Below are positions 6,706-16,585 of a stretch of 64,000 nucleotides of DNA, piece by piece (within the stretch, counting starts at the first letter, position 1; each line of letters opens with the position of its first letter). The translations under genes were made by a program, and so were the position numbers. The stretch spans positions 1 to 64,000 of the IMG/VR virus record IMGVR_UViG_3300049149_000013; one strand, 5' to 3'. Origin of the DNA: a virus. The notes beneath the pieces are model-generated. The model made no database searches. It saw only the letters and a program-made list of their open reading frames with translations, and was not told where the DNA came from.

Positions 6706-7961
6706 ACCTTAAAGCTTCCCAGCCGTTCCTTCGACCGGTTAATCGATTGATTGATATTACGCATTGCTCCAGGTAGCGGTATGCGCGGCCTGCGAGCACC
6801 AGGGAACCCCGCATGTTGCCCTGCCATCGGTCCGCTTATTAGGCTTTGCAGGGGTGAAGGCGGACGCATCATTTGCCCGGGCATCTGGCCTGGCAGCGTC
6901 GGCATTCCTCCGGGGGGCGATATCCTACCGCCTCGTGCCCTCATCCCAGCGCGCATTCCCTGGAACGGCATCGGACGCATCATGCCAGGATGCACCATCG
7001 GTGGGCGCATTGCCGGAGCACGCCCGATACCTCCCTGCTGCGCTGCCGCTAGTTGTGGGCCTAGCTGACTAAGCATGCCACCTGCCATCGGTGGGCGAAC
7101 GCCTCCAGCCGCCACACCGCCCGGGCCTAGCTGGAAGGGATTACCACCCGTAACATTACCCATGCCACTAGGTCCGCCCGCAGGACCCGCATTCCATGCC
7201 CCCCCTGGACCAAATCCTTGCATCGGTCCCGCGCCTCCCGCTCCTGCCCCCATTATGCTACCTATATTACCAAATGCTCCACCACCGGATACCGGCCCCG
7301 CCTGCGGTCCACCAGGAGGAGTTGGCGTAGGCGGAGGAGACATCATTCCACCGAGTGCTCCGCCACCTCCCGGCGGCATCTGTACGGGTCCACTAAACCC
7401 ACCGCGCATGCTAGGTGGCAAGTTATTATTCTGCTGAATAAGCGAAGACCAGAGACTAGGCGGAATGCCCGTAGGTGGGGGTTGATTCGGATCTGCGTAC
7501 CCGAAGCTCCCCGGACCCTGCGGCACCGCTGTACCTGCTCCACCAGCTCCTCCGAACAAACCTCCAAAGCCCGTAGCACCAGGATTAGCATTCTTAAGGT
7601 TAGCGATCATGCTAGCCAGATCGGGTGTAGCCTGCTGAGGAGGCTTATATCCTGGTTGAGCCATAGGAGACCTAGGATCGAGCGTACTGCCGAAATACCC
7701 AGGACTACCGGGACCGGATGTCGGGAAGCCCCCGCCACCAGTAGGAGGTTGATTTAGAGCGGTACCTGCGGCTCCGAGACCGGCAGCCATACCGCCTAAC
7801 TGATACTTCTTGCGGCCTTTCATTGCGCGACTTAACATAGCCGATCCTTTATCAGCTTGGTTGAATTCTGACGATACTTTCTGTGGTGGGCAGGATTCGT
7901 AGCCAGCACCATGCGAGCATGCTGCCATAAACCGTGCCTGCTCCGGTGTCTTGCTAGGCAT
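6702..7961 (-). CDS. Gly/Pro-rich putative internal virion protein
   Basis: 419 residues. The N-terminus holds a motif common in phage virion-associated proteins, TPEQARFMAACSHG followed by EFNQADKG. The rest is very rich in Gly, Pro, Met and Ala, with GG tags such as ARGGRI. This is the last gene of the late operon. Low complexity prevents a functional call; a minor or internal virion protein is inferred from position and composition. Confidence 0.6.
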   Translation of the reverse strand: MPSKTPEQARFMAACSHGAGYESCPPQKVSSEFNQADKGSAMLSRAMKGRKKYQLGGMAAGLGAAGTALNQPPTGGGGFPTSGPGSPGYFGSTLDPRSPMAQPGYKPPQQATPDLASMIANLKNANPGATGFGGLFGGAGGAGTAVPQGPGSFGYADPNQPPPTGIPPSLWSSLIQQNNNLPPSMRGGFSGPVQMPPGGGGALGGMMSPPPTPTPPGGPQAGPVSGGGAFGNIGSIMGAGAGGAGPMQGFGPGGAWNAGPAGGPSGMGNVTGGNPFQLGPGGVAAGGVRPPMAGGMLSQLGPQLAAAQQGGIGRAPAMRPPMVHPGMMRPMPFQGMRAGMRARGGRISPPGGMPTLPGQMPGQMMRPPSPLQSLISGPMAGQHAGFPGARRPRIPLPGAMRNINQSINRSKERLGSFKV

Positions 7962-8641
7962 TACTTTAAATCCTTCGGGTCAAAAACCGCGAGTGAGTTT
8001 AGATCATTCCTACCTGCTAGTTCGTCAGTTCCCATAAAATCCCGGTAATAGGCTGAATCATAACCTAACCCTTGCAAACGTTCTTGCATCTTCAGCAACT
8101 CGGGCGTACTCAGATTAATACCCATTGTAATCGATCTACGGGGCAGACGGTCTATGTAAGTAAACCCTCGACTTGGTTCCCATTCAGGATCAGCAGCCAG
8201 GAACTTAGCTAGATTCTGTCCACTAGGCGCGAAGCGATCCGCGCGTTCCATTACGGCTTGTCGTAGCTGAGGATTATCCGAAAGCGCTGTCGAGAGCATA
8301 TCATGGTAAAGGTCCCTTCCCATATTCCCAGGCAAGAGGGAAAGTGGATTTGATACATTAGGGTTAACCTCGAACACCTTATAACCTCGACCCCGATCCG
8401 CCGCTATCGCCGCTGCATGCTCGGGATGCTCCGCCAAATGCACAGCTCCAGGCAGAAGTGTGCCTCGTTCTCCAGGTATAATTCTAGTAAAGGTAGTAGG
8501 ATCTGTTTTTCCCCCATGATACCATGGATGGCTCTGGATCTCCTCTAGTAACTGAGCTAGTCTCTCAGCTACGTTTACCTCGCCTCCGCCCGCGAAGTAA
8601 CCCCCTAGCAGGACCACCCTGCGCCATTGCCGGTTCCTCAT
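7961..8641 (-). CDS. Putative ADP-ribosyltransferase (ART-PolyVal-like) domain protein
   Basis: 226 residues. After an N-terminal FAGGGEVNVAERLAQL tag (also present in the upstream 1491-residue protein), the protein shows WYHGG (~38-42), PGAVHLAEHPEHAA, a YKVFEVNPNVSNPL strand, and a C-terminal YDSAYYRD...SLAVFDPKDLK. These match the layout of ART domains found in phage polyvalent proteins, which may ADP-ribosylate host targets after injection. It overlaps the upstream gene by 77 bases in another frame. Domains of this kind are usually fused to the large protein, so a frameshifted fusion is possible. Catalytic residues were not verified. Confidence 0.5.
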   Translation of the reverse strand: MRNRQWRRVVLLGGYFAGGGEVNVAERLAQLLEEIQSHPWYHGGKTDPTTFTRIIPGERGTLLPGAVHLAEHPEHAAAIAADRGRGYKVFEVNPNVSNPLSLLPGNMGRDLYHDMLSTALSDNPQLRQAVMERADRFAPSGQNLAKFLAADPEWEPSRGFTYIDRLPRRSITMGINLSTPELLKMQERLQGLGYDSAYYRDFMGTDELAGRNDLNSLAVFDPKDLK

Positions 8642-11600
8642 CCTCAGGCTGCGGCTGATACTCCTTCTGCATCCTGCCCAGATCCCGATTCGTCATCCTG
8701 CCCATAGCCTGCATAGCTATCTCACGACCCAGGGGAGCTTCCATCTCCTCCTGAGCCTCCGCTACATCGTCCGAGGTAAAGTGAATCGGCGCAGACGGAC
8801 CGAAATAATTCTCATGCTTACCTATCAGCTCCTTCAGGCGCTCAAGCAGATCCCGATGAGCGTCTGCTCGCTGCTGAGTCTCTATCTCGTCATCGGACAT
8901 TGCAGGCTCGGCGGGCGGAGGAGGTTCCCCCGGCTGACCTCCAATAGTCGGATGTTGCAGGGTGTGAAGTCTATTCCTCGTAGCTTCCCAGTCTATCCCA
9001 CCACCCTCAGCCATCCCTCCCCCGCCCCCATCATCTACTCCCGAGGTTCCCGGCACGGTCGTATAGAGCGCAGGCGAACCATACATGTGTTTAAAGTGAC
9101 CGCCTCTCGCCTGACCCGGAGGCTTATCATAGATGCTAGTCCAATTGCGGCTCTGAATATCCTTAGCATGCTCTGCCATCTCAGGACTGGTCTCGGCTAC
9201 CTGGGTAAAGATATCCTGAGGCTTTGCTTCTGTTGCCCAGCCCCGGTTAAGGACATCGGCAGCATGGGCCTTCATCTCCGGGCTTGAGGTAAGTTTCTCC
9301 CAGAGCTGGGCGAGCCTCTCAGCAAGGCCGATCTCTCCACCCCCTGCCATGCGGGGAGGCGGCGCGCTCTGCCCCATAAACATTCGACGCTGGAGCAACT
9401 GATCTAAGAAGTTTTCCTCGGTCTCAGGAGGTGGGGTCTGCCCGCCTTCCGCCATGCCTGCCGTTACCGGACTTCCGCCCGGGAAGTGAACTGTCTGACC
9501 TTCATCTAGGCCACGCAGATGCCGTTGATAGGCTTCGTCGCCAATCTCCTTCTGGATATCCTTGCCGACGCTGGTATCTTCCGGTTCAACCGAGTTCGGG
9601 TCCGGTCCCTGATGCCTGGCATGTTCGATCATTTGTTCGGGACGCATCCGGCCTCCACCGCCTCCACCCCTAAGTCGGTCGAGCGCATCCCCTGCCGAGC
9701 CTATCAGCGCGTTAAGGCTACCCCATTCGGTAGCCATTGCCGGCCAACTACGCAACGGGGAAGCTCCTAGCCAACCCATTAAATGAGAACCTGCACCTTC
9801 GGCAGGAAGGCCCGGGATCGGGATAACCGCTGAAGGAGCTTCCTCAAAGAAATGTTGCTTAAACGTATGGGCTGGCGGTAATCCTACGCTACGTTGGATC
9901 TTCCCCTCAAGAGCCTCGGCCCGCTCACCTGCCGCTTTCGATCCAGGCATCATCGAGGAGATTGGATGACCCTTCGATTCGTCACCTAGGTTAGCTCCCA
10001 GCAATCTAGCCGGTAGTGTGGCATATCCCTCGAATAGCCGAGCGAGGGCATGAGGTGTCGAGTATAGCCTATCGAGTATCAGGGGAGGTGTAGACCCCGG
10101 ACCGGGATGGAGAATATCCCCTCCTGCCACCAGATGACCTTGCGGATCAGTACCATAAACCTGTTTTGCCAACGAGGTAACGGCACGCGCCGCAAGTTCC
10201 CCGGGAGGATTATCGGGGTCATCGTACTTAGCTGGATCTGTTCCAGCTGCCTTCATCTCCGCTGCCGCCTCGGCCTCTCTCTCAGCAATTGATCTCTGAA
10301 CTCTATTTCTCAAAGCCGTAAGCGATGATTCGTAATCCGGCTGATAGTTCGCCGGGATACCCTCGTTACCCTTAATCGTTGGTCCGGTAATAAGGTCTGA
10401 CAGGGAAGGACCACCTTCCTGGAAATGCTTGCGGGTCATCGGATTAGAGGTATAGGTTGGCTTCTGCTCCTCCTCGGATGCCTGCGCCAGCATATACTCC
10501 TGCATTTTCTTCAGAAGTTCCTTATGAGCTTCCTGTTCTTCGCCAGGTACTTGCCTCTCACTCTCAACTAGAACATTCTCAAGACTCGGCTGATCCCCTG
10601 TTGTCGAACCACCCTCGGCATGCTCGGTTACGGCAGGAGTCTTACCGGCTGCGGCCATACGGTCGTAGATTAGATCCTCAGGGTTAATACCGGACTGCTG
10701 CAACTGATTGCCTACCTGGCGGATATGGGCGGCATCGGCATCCTGGATTTCCCCGACCGGCGTACGCATGAAATCATGGTACCTTTCGAGGAAGTGCTCA
10801 ATAAGCTCGGAGAGGTTCACTGCGGTCTTAACCTCACCGCCCCCGGCCATGCCATGCTGCTGCCGTTCGTCCTCGCGCGAGACGAGGTAATCAGTGCTAT
10901 ACCCTAAGTGATGAAGGGCATGTCTTAGATGGTCCACTGGACCTCCGTGCTTCCAGACCGGTACGCCTGCTGCCTTAACGCGCGCTAAGTCATCTGGATT
11001 AGTCATATCAATTGCATTCTCAAATGTCTTTTTACGAAGTGGGTTCTGTTCAGGAGGCGCTTTATAAGTTTGCTCGTACCAGTCCCAGAGCGGACGCATC
11101 GACTCACCGGCCTCGCGGGATGCTTGCTCCCAGTTATAGTGCATATTCTGGTAAGCACGGGAACGCTGCATATCCGCCCATGCCTGCTGATTCTTCGGCT
11201 CATCTTCTACCCAGTTATCCTCCTCATCGTAGTGGCCACTCTCCCGAGGACGGTACTGCATTTCTACATCATTAATTTCTTTGGCATGTTTGCGCATATC
11301 CGCAATAGCCTTATAAAACTTATCCTCCATCGTTCCTTCTGCGGCGGGAACGTCTTCACCAGTTTCGGGATTAAAGGCACCTAATCCCATCTCCTCACGT
11401 TTCTCTACTGGAACCTTATCAACCATATGCTGCCAGAGCCGTTCGTACTTGCCTGGAACCTCGTACCTATTCCATTCATCGCCCTCGGCGTTTAGAACCT
11501 GGCGGATATAGTTATCAAGTGTCGGGTGGGCCCAATCGGGCACGTCCGCTAGTTCCTGTCCCCTAAAGTCGCCTATCTCCCGGGTAAAGGGTCGAGGAGG

Positions 11601-13040
11601 CCAGTTTAGATTCGGTTCTGGCTTCGCATGCAATGTAACGTCCATCGGGCGGTATGGTAACTGAAAGCGCTGTGCTAGATCCTTAAGTACCGAGGGATAA
11701 CTGATATTATAGTTATAGTTCTGCCCCGTAGCTTGATCAGCACTAAAGCGACGGCCATAGAACGCATTCTGGTCGTTACCGCTCGCAAGTCCTAGTCCCA
11801 TATCACCGGTATGCGCAGCGTCGGCCAATGCTTTGCGCATTTCCAGACCGACAAACCCCTGAGTAGTCTTAAACGGTGTATCGGGGATTTTCGCTCTAAG
11901 CCGCGCCACCTCATTCTTCAAGGCATTTAATCTCGCCTGAAGATTCGGATCAGTATTGAATTGTAGATTTCCTTCCTGATCGAAATAAGGGGTCTGTGCC
12001 CGACGCATAACCGCATTCGGTTCACGGAAAAGCTCCATCCCCTCAATCTCTCTGATCCGAGCTAGATCCGCAGGAGTTTGGTAACCGACCTTAGTAGCCT
12101 TCGACGCCTCACGGAGCTTTTGAAGTTCCTGCCAACGAGGGTCCTCAGCGAGTATATTCCCGCCTCGGGCACCCTCCGTTCCAAACCGGAGTGCATCGGT
12201 AATAACGTCACGCGCCCAAGGACCGGCCTGAAAGCCTTCACGATCATCGAACATATTCGTCATCAGGTCCTGGGCCAGATCCTGCATGCGAGTAAGATTC
12301 TCAGGGGTAGGAGCCCACCCTCCTGGCTTAATCGCTTTCTGGTGCCGGTCGGATTGGATCTCGTCTATCACCCTCATCGTGCGGCCTTCGGGTGTACCGG
12401 TAGCACCCATACCGGTGCTCTCGCCCCAGAGTGGCAGACGGTTGCTGCGGTTCCAGGAGATATCCCGATCCGAGAAGTGGCTTTGATACTGACCGAAGTC
12501 CGGCGAGCGTGTCACGTCGAGCTGGTAAGCCTTAGCTCCATAAGGCGACGCTGGATTACCCGGCCCACTATCACCCCGCTCTGCATGGGAATACTCGGAA
12601 TACTGAGGGCTTCCTGCCGTAACACGCCGCTGACCGCCTGCACCGGTAGTAGAAACACCTGCCTGGGCTAGTTGCCTCTGCTCGCGGGTCGTACCAGCTT
12701 GGGCAAGATCAGAACCGAGCTGTACGTTCAGGTTCGGAGCATTCTGCATATAGAGCTGGAGAATATCAGCTCGACTTACCTTCTGATTAGGCTTCAGTGT
12801 CTGGAGATAGGGAACAATCTTTGAATAATCAAGCTCCTCCTTCTTCAGAGGAAAATCTACACCGGCTCGGCTTGCGATCTGCCCGGGCTTAAGATAGCCA
12901 GCCCACTCCTGAGCAGTCATCGCCTCGCGGGGCGAATTATCGATCAGACCCTTTAGGGTAGAGAACATCCCATAGCGCGGGACCTTGCCGGTCAGATACT
13001 CGGCAAGATGCTCAAGCTCGGGTAAATTGATCTTAGGCAT
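8565..13040 (-). CDS. Very large internal virion/polyvalent-type protein (1491 aa)
   Basis: The start is taken at ATG 13040 (MPKINLPELEHL), just after the upstream stop, rather than the GTG/ATG at 13103. The N-terminal ~700 residues are complex sequence (YLKPGQIASRAGVDF, IDEIQSDRHQK) reminiscent of the large polyvalent proteins that phages inject. The C-terminal half is a string of linkers with repeated short tags: MAGGGEV, AEGG, FQEGG, MAEGGQ, MAGGGEI, MAEGGG, MAQGG. Two tags introduce amphipathic AERLAQL segments. Probable role: ejected virion protein. Precise domains need profile searches. Confidence 0.6.
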   Translation of the reverse strand: MPKINLPELEHLAEYLTGKVPRYGMFSTLKGLIDNSPREAMTAQEWAGYLKPGQIASRAGVDFPLKKEELDYSKIVPYLQTLKPNQKVSRADILQLYMQNAPNLNVQLGSDLAQAGTTREQRQLAQAGVSTTGAGGQRRVTAGSPQYSEYSHAERGDSGPGNPASPYGAKAYQLDVTRSPDFGQYQSHFSDRDISWNRSNRLPLWGESTGMGATGTPEGRTMRVIDEIQSDRHQKAIKPGGWAPTPENLTRMQDLAQDLMTNMFDDREGFQAGPWARDVITDALRFGTEGARGGNILAEDPRWQELQKLREASKATKVGYQTPADLARIREIEGMELFREPNAVMRRAQTPYFDQEGNLQFNTDPNLQARLNALKNEVARLRAKIPDTPFKTTQGFVGLEMRKALADAAHTGDMGLGLASGNDQNAFYGRRFSADQATGQNYNYNISYPSVLKDLAQRFQLPYRPMDVTLHAKPEPNLNWPPRPFTREIGDFRGQELADVPDWAHPTLDNYIRQVLNAEGDEWNRYEVPGKYERLWQHMVDKVPVEKREEMGLGAFNPETGEDVPAAEGTMEDKFYKAIADMRKHAKEINDVEMQYRPRESGHYDEEDNWVEDEPKNQQAWADMQRSRAYQNMHYNWEQASREAGESMRPLWDWYEQTYKAPPEQNPLRKKTFENAIDMTNPDDLARVKAAGVPVWKHGGPVDHLRHALHHLGYSTDYLVSREDERQQHGMAGGGEVKTAVNLSELIEHFLERYHDFMRTPVGEIQDADAAHIRQVGNQLQQSGINPEDLIYDRMAAAGKTPAVTEHAEGGSTTGDQPSLENVLVESERQVPGEEQEAHKELLKKMQEYMLAQASEEEQKPTYTSNPMTRKHFQEGGPSLSDLITGPTIKGNEGIPANYQPDYESSLTALRNRVQRSIAEREAEAAAEMKAAGTDPAKYDDPDNPPGELAARAVTSLAKQVYGTDPQGHLVAGGDILHPGPGSTPPLILDRLYSTPHALARLFEGYATLPARLLGANLGDESKGHPISSMMPGSKAAGERAEALEGKIQRSVGLPPAHTFKQHFFEEAPSAVIPIPGLPAEGAGSHLMGWLGASPLRSWPAMATEWGSLNALIGSAGDALDRLRGGGGGGRMRPEQMIEHARHQGPDPNSVEPEDTSVGKDIQKEIGDEAYQRHLRGLDEGQTVHFPGGSPVTAGMAEGGQTPPPETEENFLDQLLQRRMFMGQSAPPPRMAGGGEIGLAERLAQLWEKLTSSPEMKAHAADVLNRGWATEAKPQDIFTQVAETSPEMAEHAKDIQSRNWTSIYDKPPGQARGGHFKHMYGSPALYTTVPGTSGVDDGGGGGMAEGGGIDWEATRNRLHTLQHPTIGGQPGEPPPPAEPAMSDDEIETQQRADAHRDLLERLKELIGKHENYFGPSAPIHFTSDDVAEAQEEMEAPLGREIAMQAMGRMTNRDLGRMQKEYQPQPEDEEPAMAQGGPARGLLRGRRRGKRS

Positions 13041-13041
13041 C

Positions 13042-16000
13042 TTACTGACCCTGCTGCGGAGTAGGCGTAAGCGCTGCCGCTCCACCGCCTGCCGTAGCTC
13101 CACCGATTAAGCCAGAGACGTTCTTCTGGCTCCGTAACGCATCAGCTGTCTGCTGGAGTCTGCTCATCTTCTCCCTAGCATGAGGATCGTTCGCCATAGT
13201 TCCCATCGTCTCGGAAATCTCACCTGCCTTGCCCGGGCGCATTAGCTGACCTCGGACCATCTGACCTATCGAGAGCGGCTGCTGGCTAATATTCAAACCT
13301 GCCTCTCCCGCTCTGATCAAACGTCGGCCGGTTCCAAAGACCTCTGCCTGGCGGGTAAGAGAATCGATAAACCTCTGACCCTCCGCTGGATTATCGAAGA
13401 TCGCCATAATCTTCGCCTTCAGGTTCGGGTTAGCTACTACAGCCATCGCGGTATTACGGTTAGCTCCCATATTGCCAATCTTCTGCATAATGCCTTCGGC
13501 TACACCGGTGCGGTACGCATCCCGGGCACTCCAGTCGAGCTTGCCCATCAGTTGCTTGACTTCCTCAGGAGTCAGCTTATCGAAGGTCTCCCGGCCACCG
13601 CGCAGTGCATCCATAATATCGAGGTCGCCCGCGTACTGATCGCGAGCCTCCCGGTAGGGACTGCGGCCATTCGGCAGCGTAGTAGCCTGATCGAGTTCCT
13701 TTACCAGGTTAGAGCGCATATCACGCAGGATACGACCCTGCGGCGACGCCTGGTAGTTAATGCCGGTACCCTCCTCCTGGAGAATCATCTGATCGAGTGC
13801 CCGCTTGACTTCATCAAGGTATTGCAGGGTAGGATTCTGCACCATGCCTGCTACGTCTGGGCGACCGATAGGTATCATCCTATCCTGCATCATACGAAAG
13901 GCCCGCGCCGACGCTTCTTGACCGCTAGGAGTATTCAGGATCTGGGAGAGCGTCTGCGTCTTGACACTTGGGAATTGTGAAAATGCCTGATCATAAAGCG
14001 GCGCGGCTTTAGTATAGAGAGCATTCCTCAGCTCCTCGGTCTTGGCGTAGTAATCATCGGGCTTAAGACCCCGGTTGACTATATCGCCAGTCCCACCTGT
14101 CATACCTGCCTCGCGCTCCTGCAAGGCTCCGAGCAAAGCATTCGACTCTGGCACATCCTTGCGTATCGCTGCCGAGGTCAATCCAACCGAGCGTGGCCCC
14201 GCAGCCTCGGCTACCGTTGACGGTATGCCCATACGAGCGTCTTTCGCCAGAATATCAGCAATTTCCCTGACGCCTCCTTCTGGTCTATCGAGATTCATCG
14301 CCTCAAGCGACTTACGCACTCCTGGCCCCGCAGAACGGGTAAGCTCGTTGGTAAGCCTCAGGAGAGGAGCGGAAGCACCACGACCGGCACCCGCAAGCAG
14401 TGGGCCAAGCATCGCACCGCTGGCTGCTCCCGGGAGAAAGTCATCGCCACCTCCCATCTCGCCTGATATCCCGCCGGTCAGTGCGCCTACTCCCGAGGCA
14501 GTCAGGTGAGGATGACGAGCCATAAAGCGTGCTGCCGCAGCTGGCCTGCGCAGGGCTGCCAGACCTGCTGCCGTAGTAGCGCCAGCCCCCAGAGCTTCCC
14601 CTAGTAAGTTTTCAGCCGGGGAATCCGGATCTTCTGGACGCCCCGCAGCCTTAAGTGATAATCCCTGGATAAGAGCATTCAGAGAGTTCCTTATCTCGGG
14701 ATCAGCCTGCTCGGGCTGTCCACCTTCCTGCATACCTCTTTTAAGCCTATCTAATTGCTCCTTGAAAGTTTGTTCAAACTGTTCCTCATAGCGTTGAAGT
14801 TCGGTATCTTCTTCCCGGCGTTTCTGGTCGGCTTGACGAGCCTCATAATCTGAAAGATGCTCAACCGTCTGTTCGTTAGGATCGTAAACCCTAGATAGGT
14901 TCTTGGAAGGCCCCTGTTCCTCTACCTCACCGCCTTCCGCCATACCTCCGGCAGGCTGCGTATCCGAAGGCTGAGGATGATAGCTAACGTCTGGCTCCTG
15001 GGTCCCGGGAGGTCCCGCACCTGGCGCACCTACTTCCTCGGTCTGAACCTGGGGATTCTGATTCCTAAAGTAATCCTTCCAGTCCATCCGCTTCGGATTT
15101 AGAGGCTTCAGTCCATTCTTCAGGAATGGCGCACTATGGTCGAAGATCGGGTTATCATTAATATACGTATCCCAAGCCTGAGTAGCACCCGCCAATGTTC
15201 GGTGGAGTCCGAAATATGCCTGTTCAAACTGGTGCCGTTGCAGATTATTATTCAGGGTAATGCGTAGAGCCTCGGCAATGGCATCGTTGGTAGCCTTGGG
15301 CTTATCCGTACCGATCATTGCTGACTGGAAGAGACCGAGGTCGCGGTTTGTAACGCGCCCGAAGCCTTTCGAGGGAATAGCCTGCGCAACAGTATCGGCA
15401 GCGAGCTTATCCATCGTCTGAATGCTAGACTTCAGGTGAGCTACGATTGAAGGAGGCCAGATATTAATACCACCCTCAGTACCTACCTCGGCACCGGCAC
15501 CGTGCGGCCCCGCGTGTATCCCTCCGATACGTACTGGAGCGATCATAGGACCTGTAGCCGTCGTGGTATTTAACTGCTGAAACTCATCAAGGTTCCGCAG
15601 AGCTTTCATCATCTGCTCATCGTTCGCACCGTAGTCAGCAAACTGCTTATCAGCGGCTTTCTGTTCGCTACTATAGAAGTTCTGGCGTTGCTTAGTTGAC
15701 ATATGCACAACATCGGGCATGCCAACGGGATTAAACGGCACGCCCGCCAGATTCGCATTCTCAAGCTTCTCCTCAGGGGTTAGTTGGGTCTCATCGATAC
15801 CTGCCCGCGCCTTAGCCTCCGCAATGGCCGTATCGTTCAACTGCTTAACCAATGCACGGTAGGCAGGGCTAAATCCACTACCTGGATCCCCGGGAACTAG
15901 ATAAGCCCGTGGACCGAGCTGATCTAGCGCTATCTTACCGAAGCTGGACTGAGGCTTCATCCCCGCCTGTTGCGCAGGGGTAGTAGCCATACGACCGAGA

Positions 16001-16584
16001 GCGGTCATAGCCGACTTGCCCAGCTCGGTCTCTTGCCGTTGCATCATCTCCAGGAGCTTGCGCTTACCCTCGGCGGTCTGAGTATCGATACCCCTGATCT
16101 TCTCGGCTAGGTCAGCACCACCGAGAGTCTGGAGGTATTGCATGATTGCCGTGCGCTGTTGTGCCGCCTGAGCTGCCTCCTCTTGAGCGATCTGTCCTAA
16201 CTGAGACTGAAGCGCTCCATACATGCCTACGCCCGGGACCGGCTTCGCTGCCGCAGCCTGGATCTGGAGAGCCTTCTCATGCTCGCTCGGAACACCATAC
16301 TTCCAGTAGTTTTGCAAAAGAATCTGCTGGGCATTTCTAAGTGCTGCCTTGGAAGCCTCGGCGCTGCTCTCTATGTCCTTACCGATCTTCTCGGTTTCAC
16401 CCTCATGCTTGCCGATACGAGACAGGATCTTGCGAGCTTCGTCCTGAGCTTCCTTGGTCGTAGTCGCCTGCGTAGCGCCAGCCGGGATAACGTCGGGATC
16501 ACCCTCACCCCGAATACTCTCAAGTGCCGAGCGTACGTCATCGGGCGATGCCGTCTGGGAAACAATGTCTTCTGGTGTTGACAT
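13042..16584 (-). CDS. Large internal virion protein (1180 aa)
   Basis: The N-terminal ~200 residues are helical and Gln/Ala-rich (KILSRIGKHEGETEKIGKDI). The middle holds two GG tags (GMAEGGEV, GMQEGGQ) near ~545-630. A Gly-rich hydrophobic stretch follows at ~690-740 (SGVGALTGGISGEMGGG), which could insert in membranes during ejection. The C-terminal ~400 residues (KAAPLYDQAF, YLDEVKRALDQ, YREARDQYAGD) resemble a helical region frequent in podovirus internal virion proteins. It abuts the neighbouring genes with 1-2 base spacing. Role inferred: DNA ejection or periplasm-spanning channel. Confidence 0.6.
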   Translation of the reverse strand: MSTPEDIVSQTASPDDVRSALESIRGEGDPDVIPAGATQATTTKEAQDEARKILSRIGKHEGETEKIGKDIESSAEASKAALRNAQQILLQNYWKYGVPSEHEKALQIQAAAAKPVPGVGMYGALQSQLGQIAQEEAAQAAQQRTAIMQYLQTLGGADLAEKIRGIDTQTAEGKRKLLEMMQRQETELGKSAMTALGRMATTPAQQAGMKPQSSFGKIALDQLGPRAYLVPGDPGSGFSPAYRALVKQLNDTAIAEAKARAGIDETQLTPEEKLENANLAGVPFNPVGMPDVVHMSTKQRQNFYSSEQKAADKQFADYGANDEQMMKALRNLDEFQQLNTTTATGPMIAPVRIGGIHAGPHGAGAEVGTEGGINIWPPSIVAHLKSSIQTMDKLAADTVAQAIPSKGFGRVTNRDLGLFQSAMIGTDKPKATNDAIAEALRITLNNNLQRHQFEQAYFGLHRTLAGATQAWDTYINDNPIFDHSAPFLKNGLKPLNPKRMDWKDYFRNQNPQVQTEEVGAPGAGPPGTQEPDVSYHPQPSDTQPAGGMAEGGEVEEQGPSKNLSRVYDPNEQTVEHLSDYEARQADQKRREEDTELQRYEEQFEQTFKEQLDRLKRGMQEGGQPEQADPEIRNSLNALIQGLSLKAAGRPEDPDSPAENLLGEALGAGATTAAGLAALRRPAAAARFMARHPHLTASGVGALTGGISGEMGGGDDFLPGAASGAMLGPLLAGAGRGASAPLLRLTNELTRSAGPGVRKSLEAMNLDRPEGGVREIADILAKDARMGIPSTVAEAAGPRSVGLTSAAIRKDVPESNALLGALQEREAGMTGGTGDIVNRGLKPDDYYAKTEELRNALYTKAAPLYDQAFSQFPSVKTQTLSQILNTPSGQEASARAFRMMQDRMIPIGRPDVAGMVQNPTLQYLDEVKRALDQMILQEEGTGINYQASPQGRILRDMRSNLVKELDQATTLPNGRSPYREARDQYAGDLDIMDALRGGRETFDKLTPEEVKQLMGKLDWSARDAYRTGVAEGIMQKIGNMGANRNTAMAVVANPNLKAKIMAIFDNPAEGQRFIDSLTRQAEVFGTGRRLIRAGEAGLNISQQPLSIGQMVRGQLMRPGKAGEISETMGTMANDPHAREKMSRLQQTADALRSQKNVSGLIGGATAGGGAAALTPTPQQGQ

Positions 16585-16585
16585 A

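Noticed and set aside
7075-7437. Plus-strand Pro-rich ORF
   Set aside because: It is the complement of Gly-rich codons of the minus-strand virion gene.
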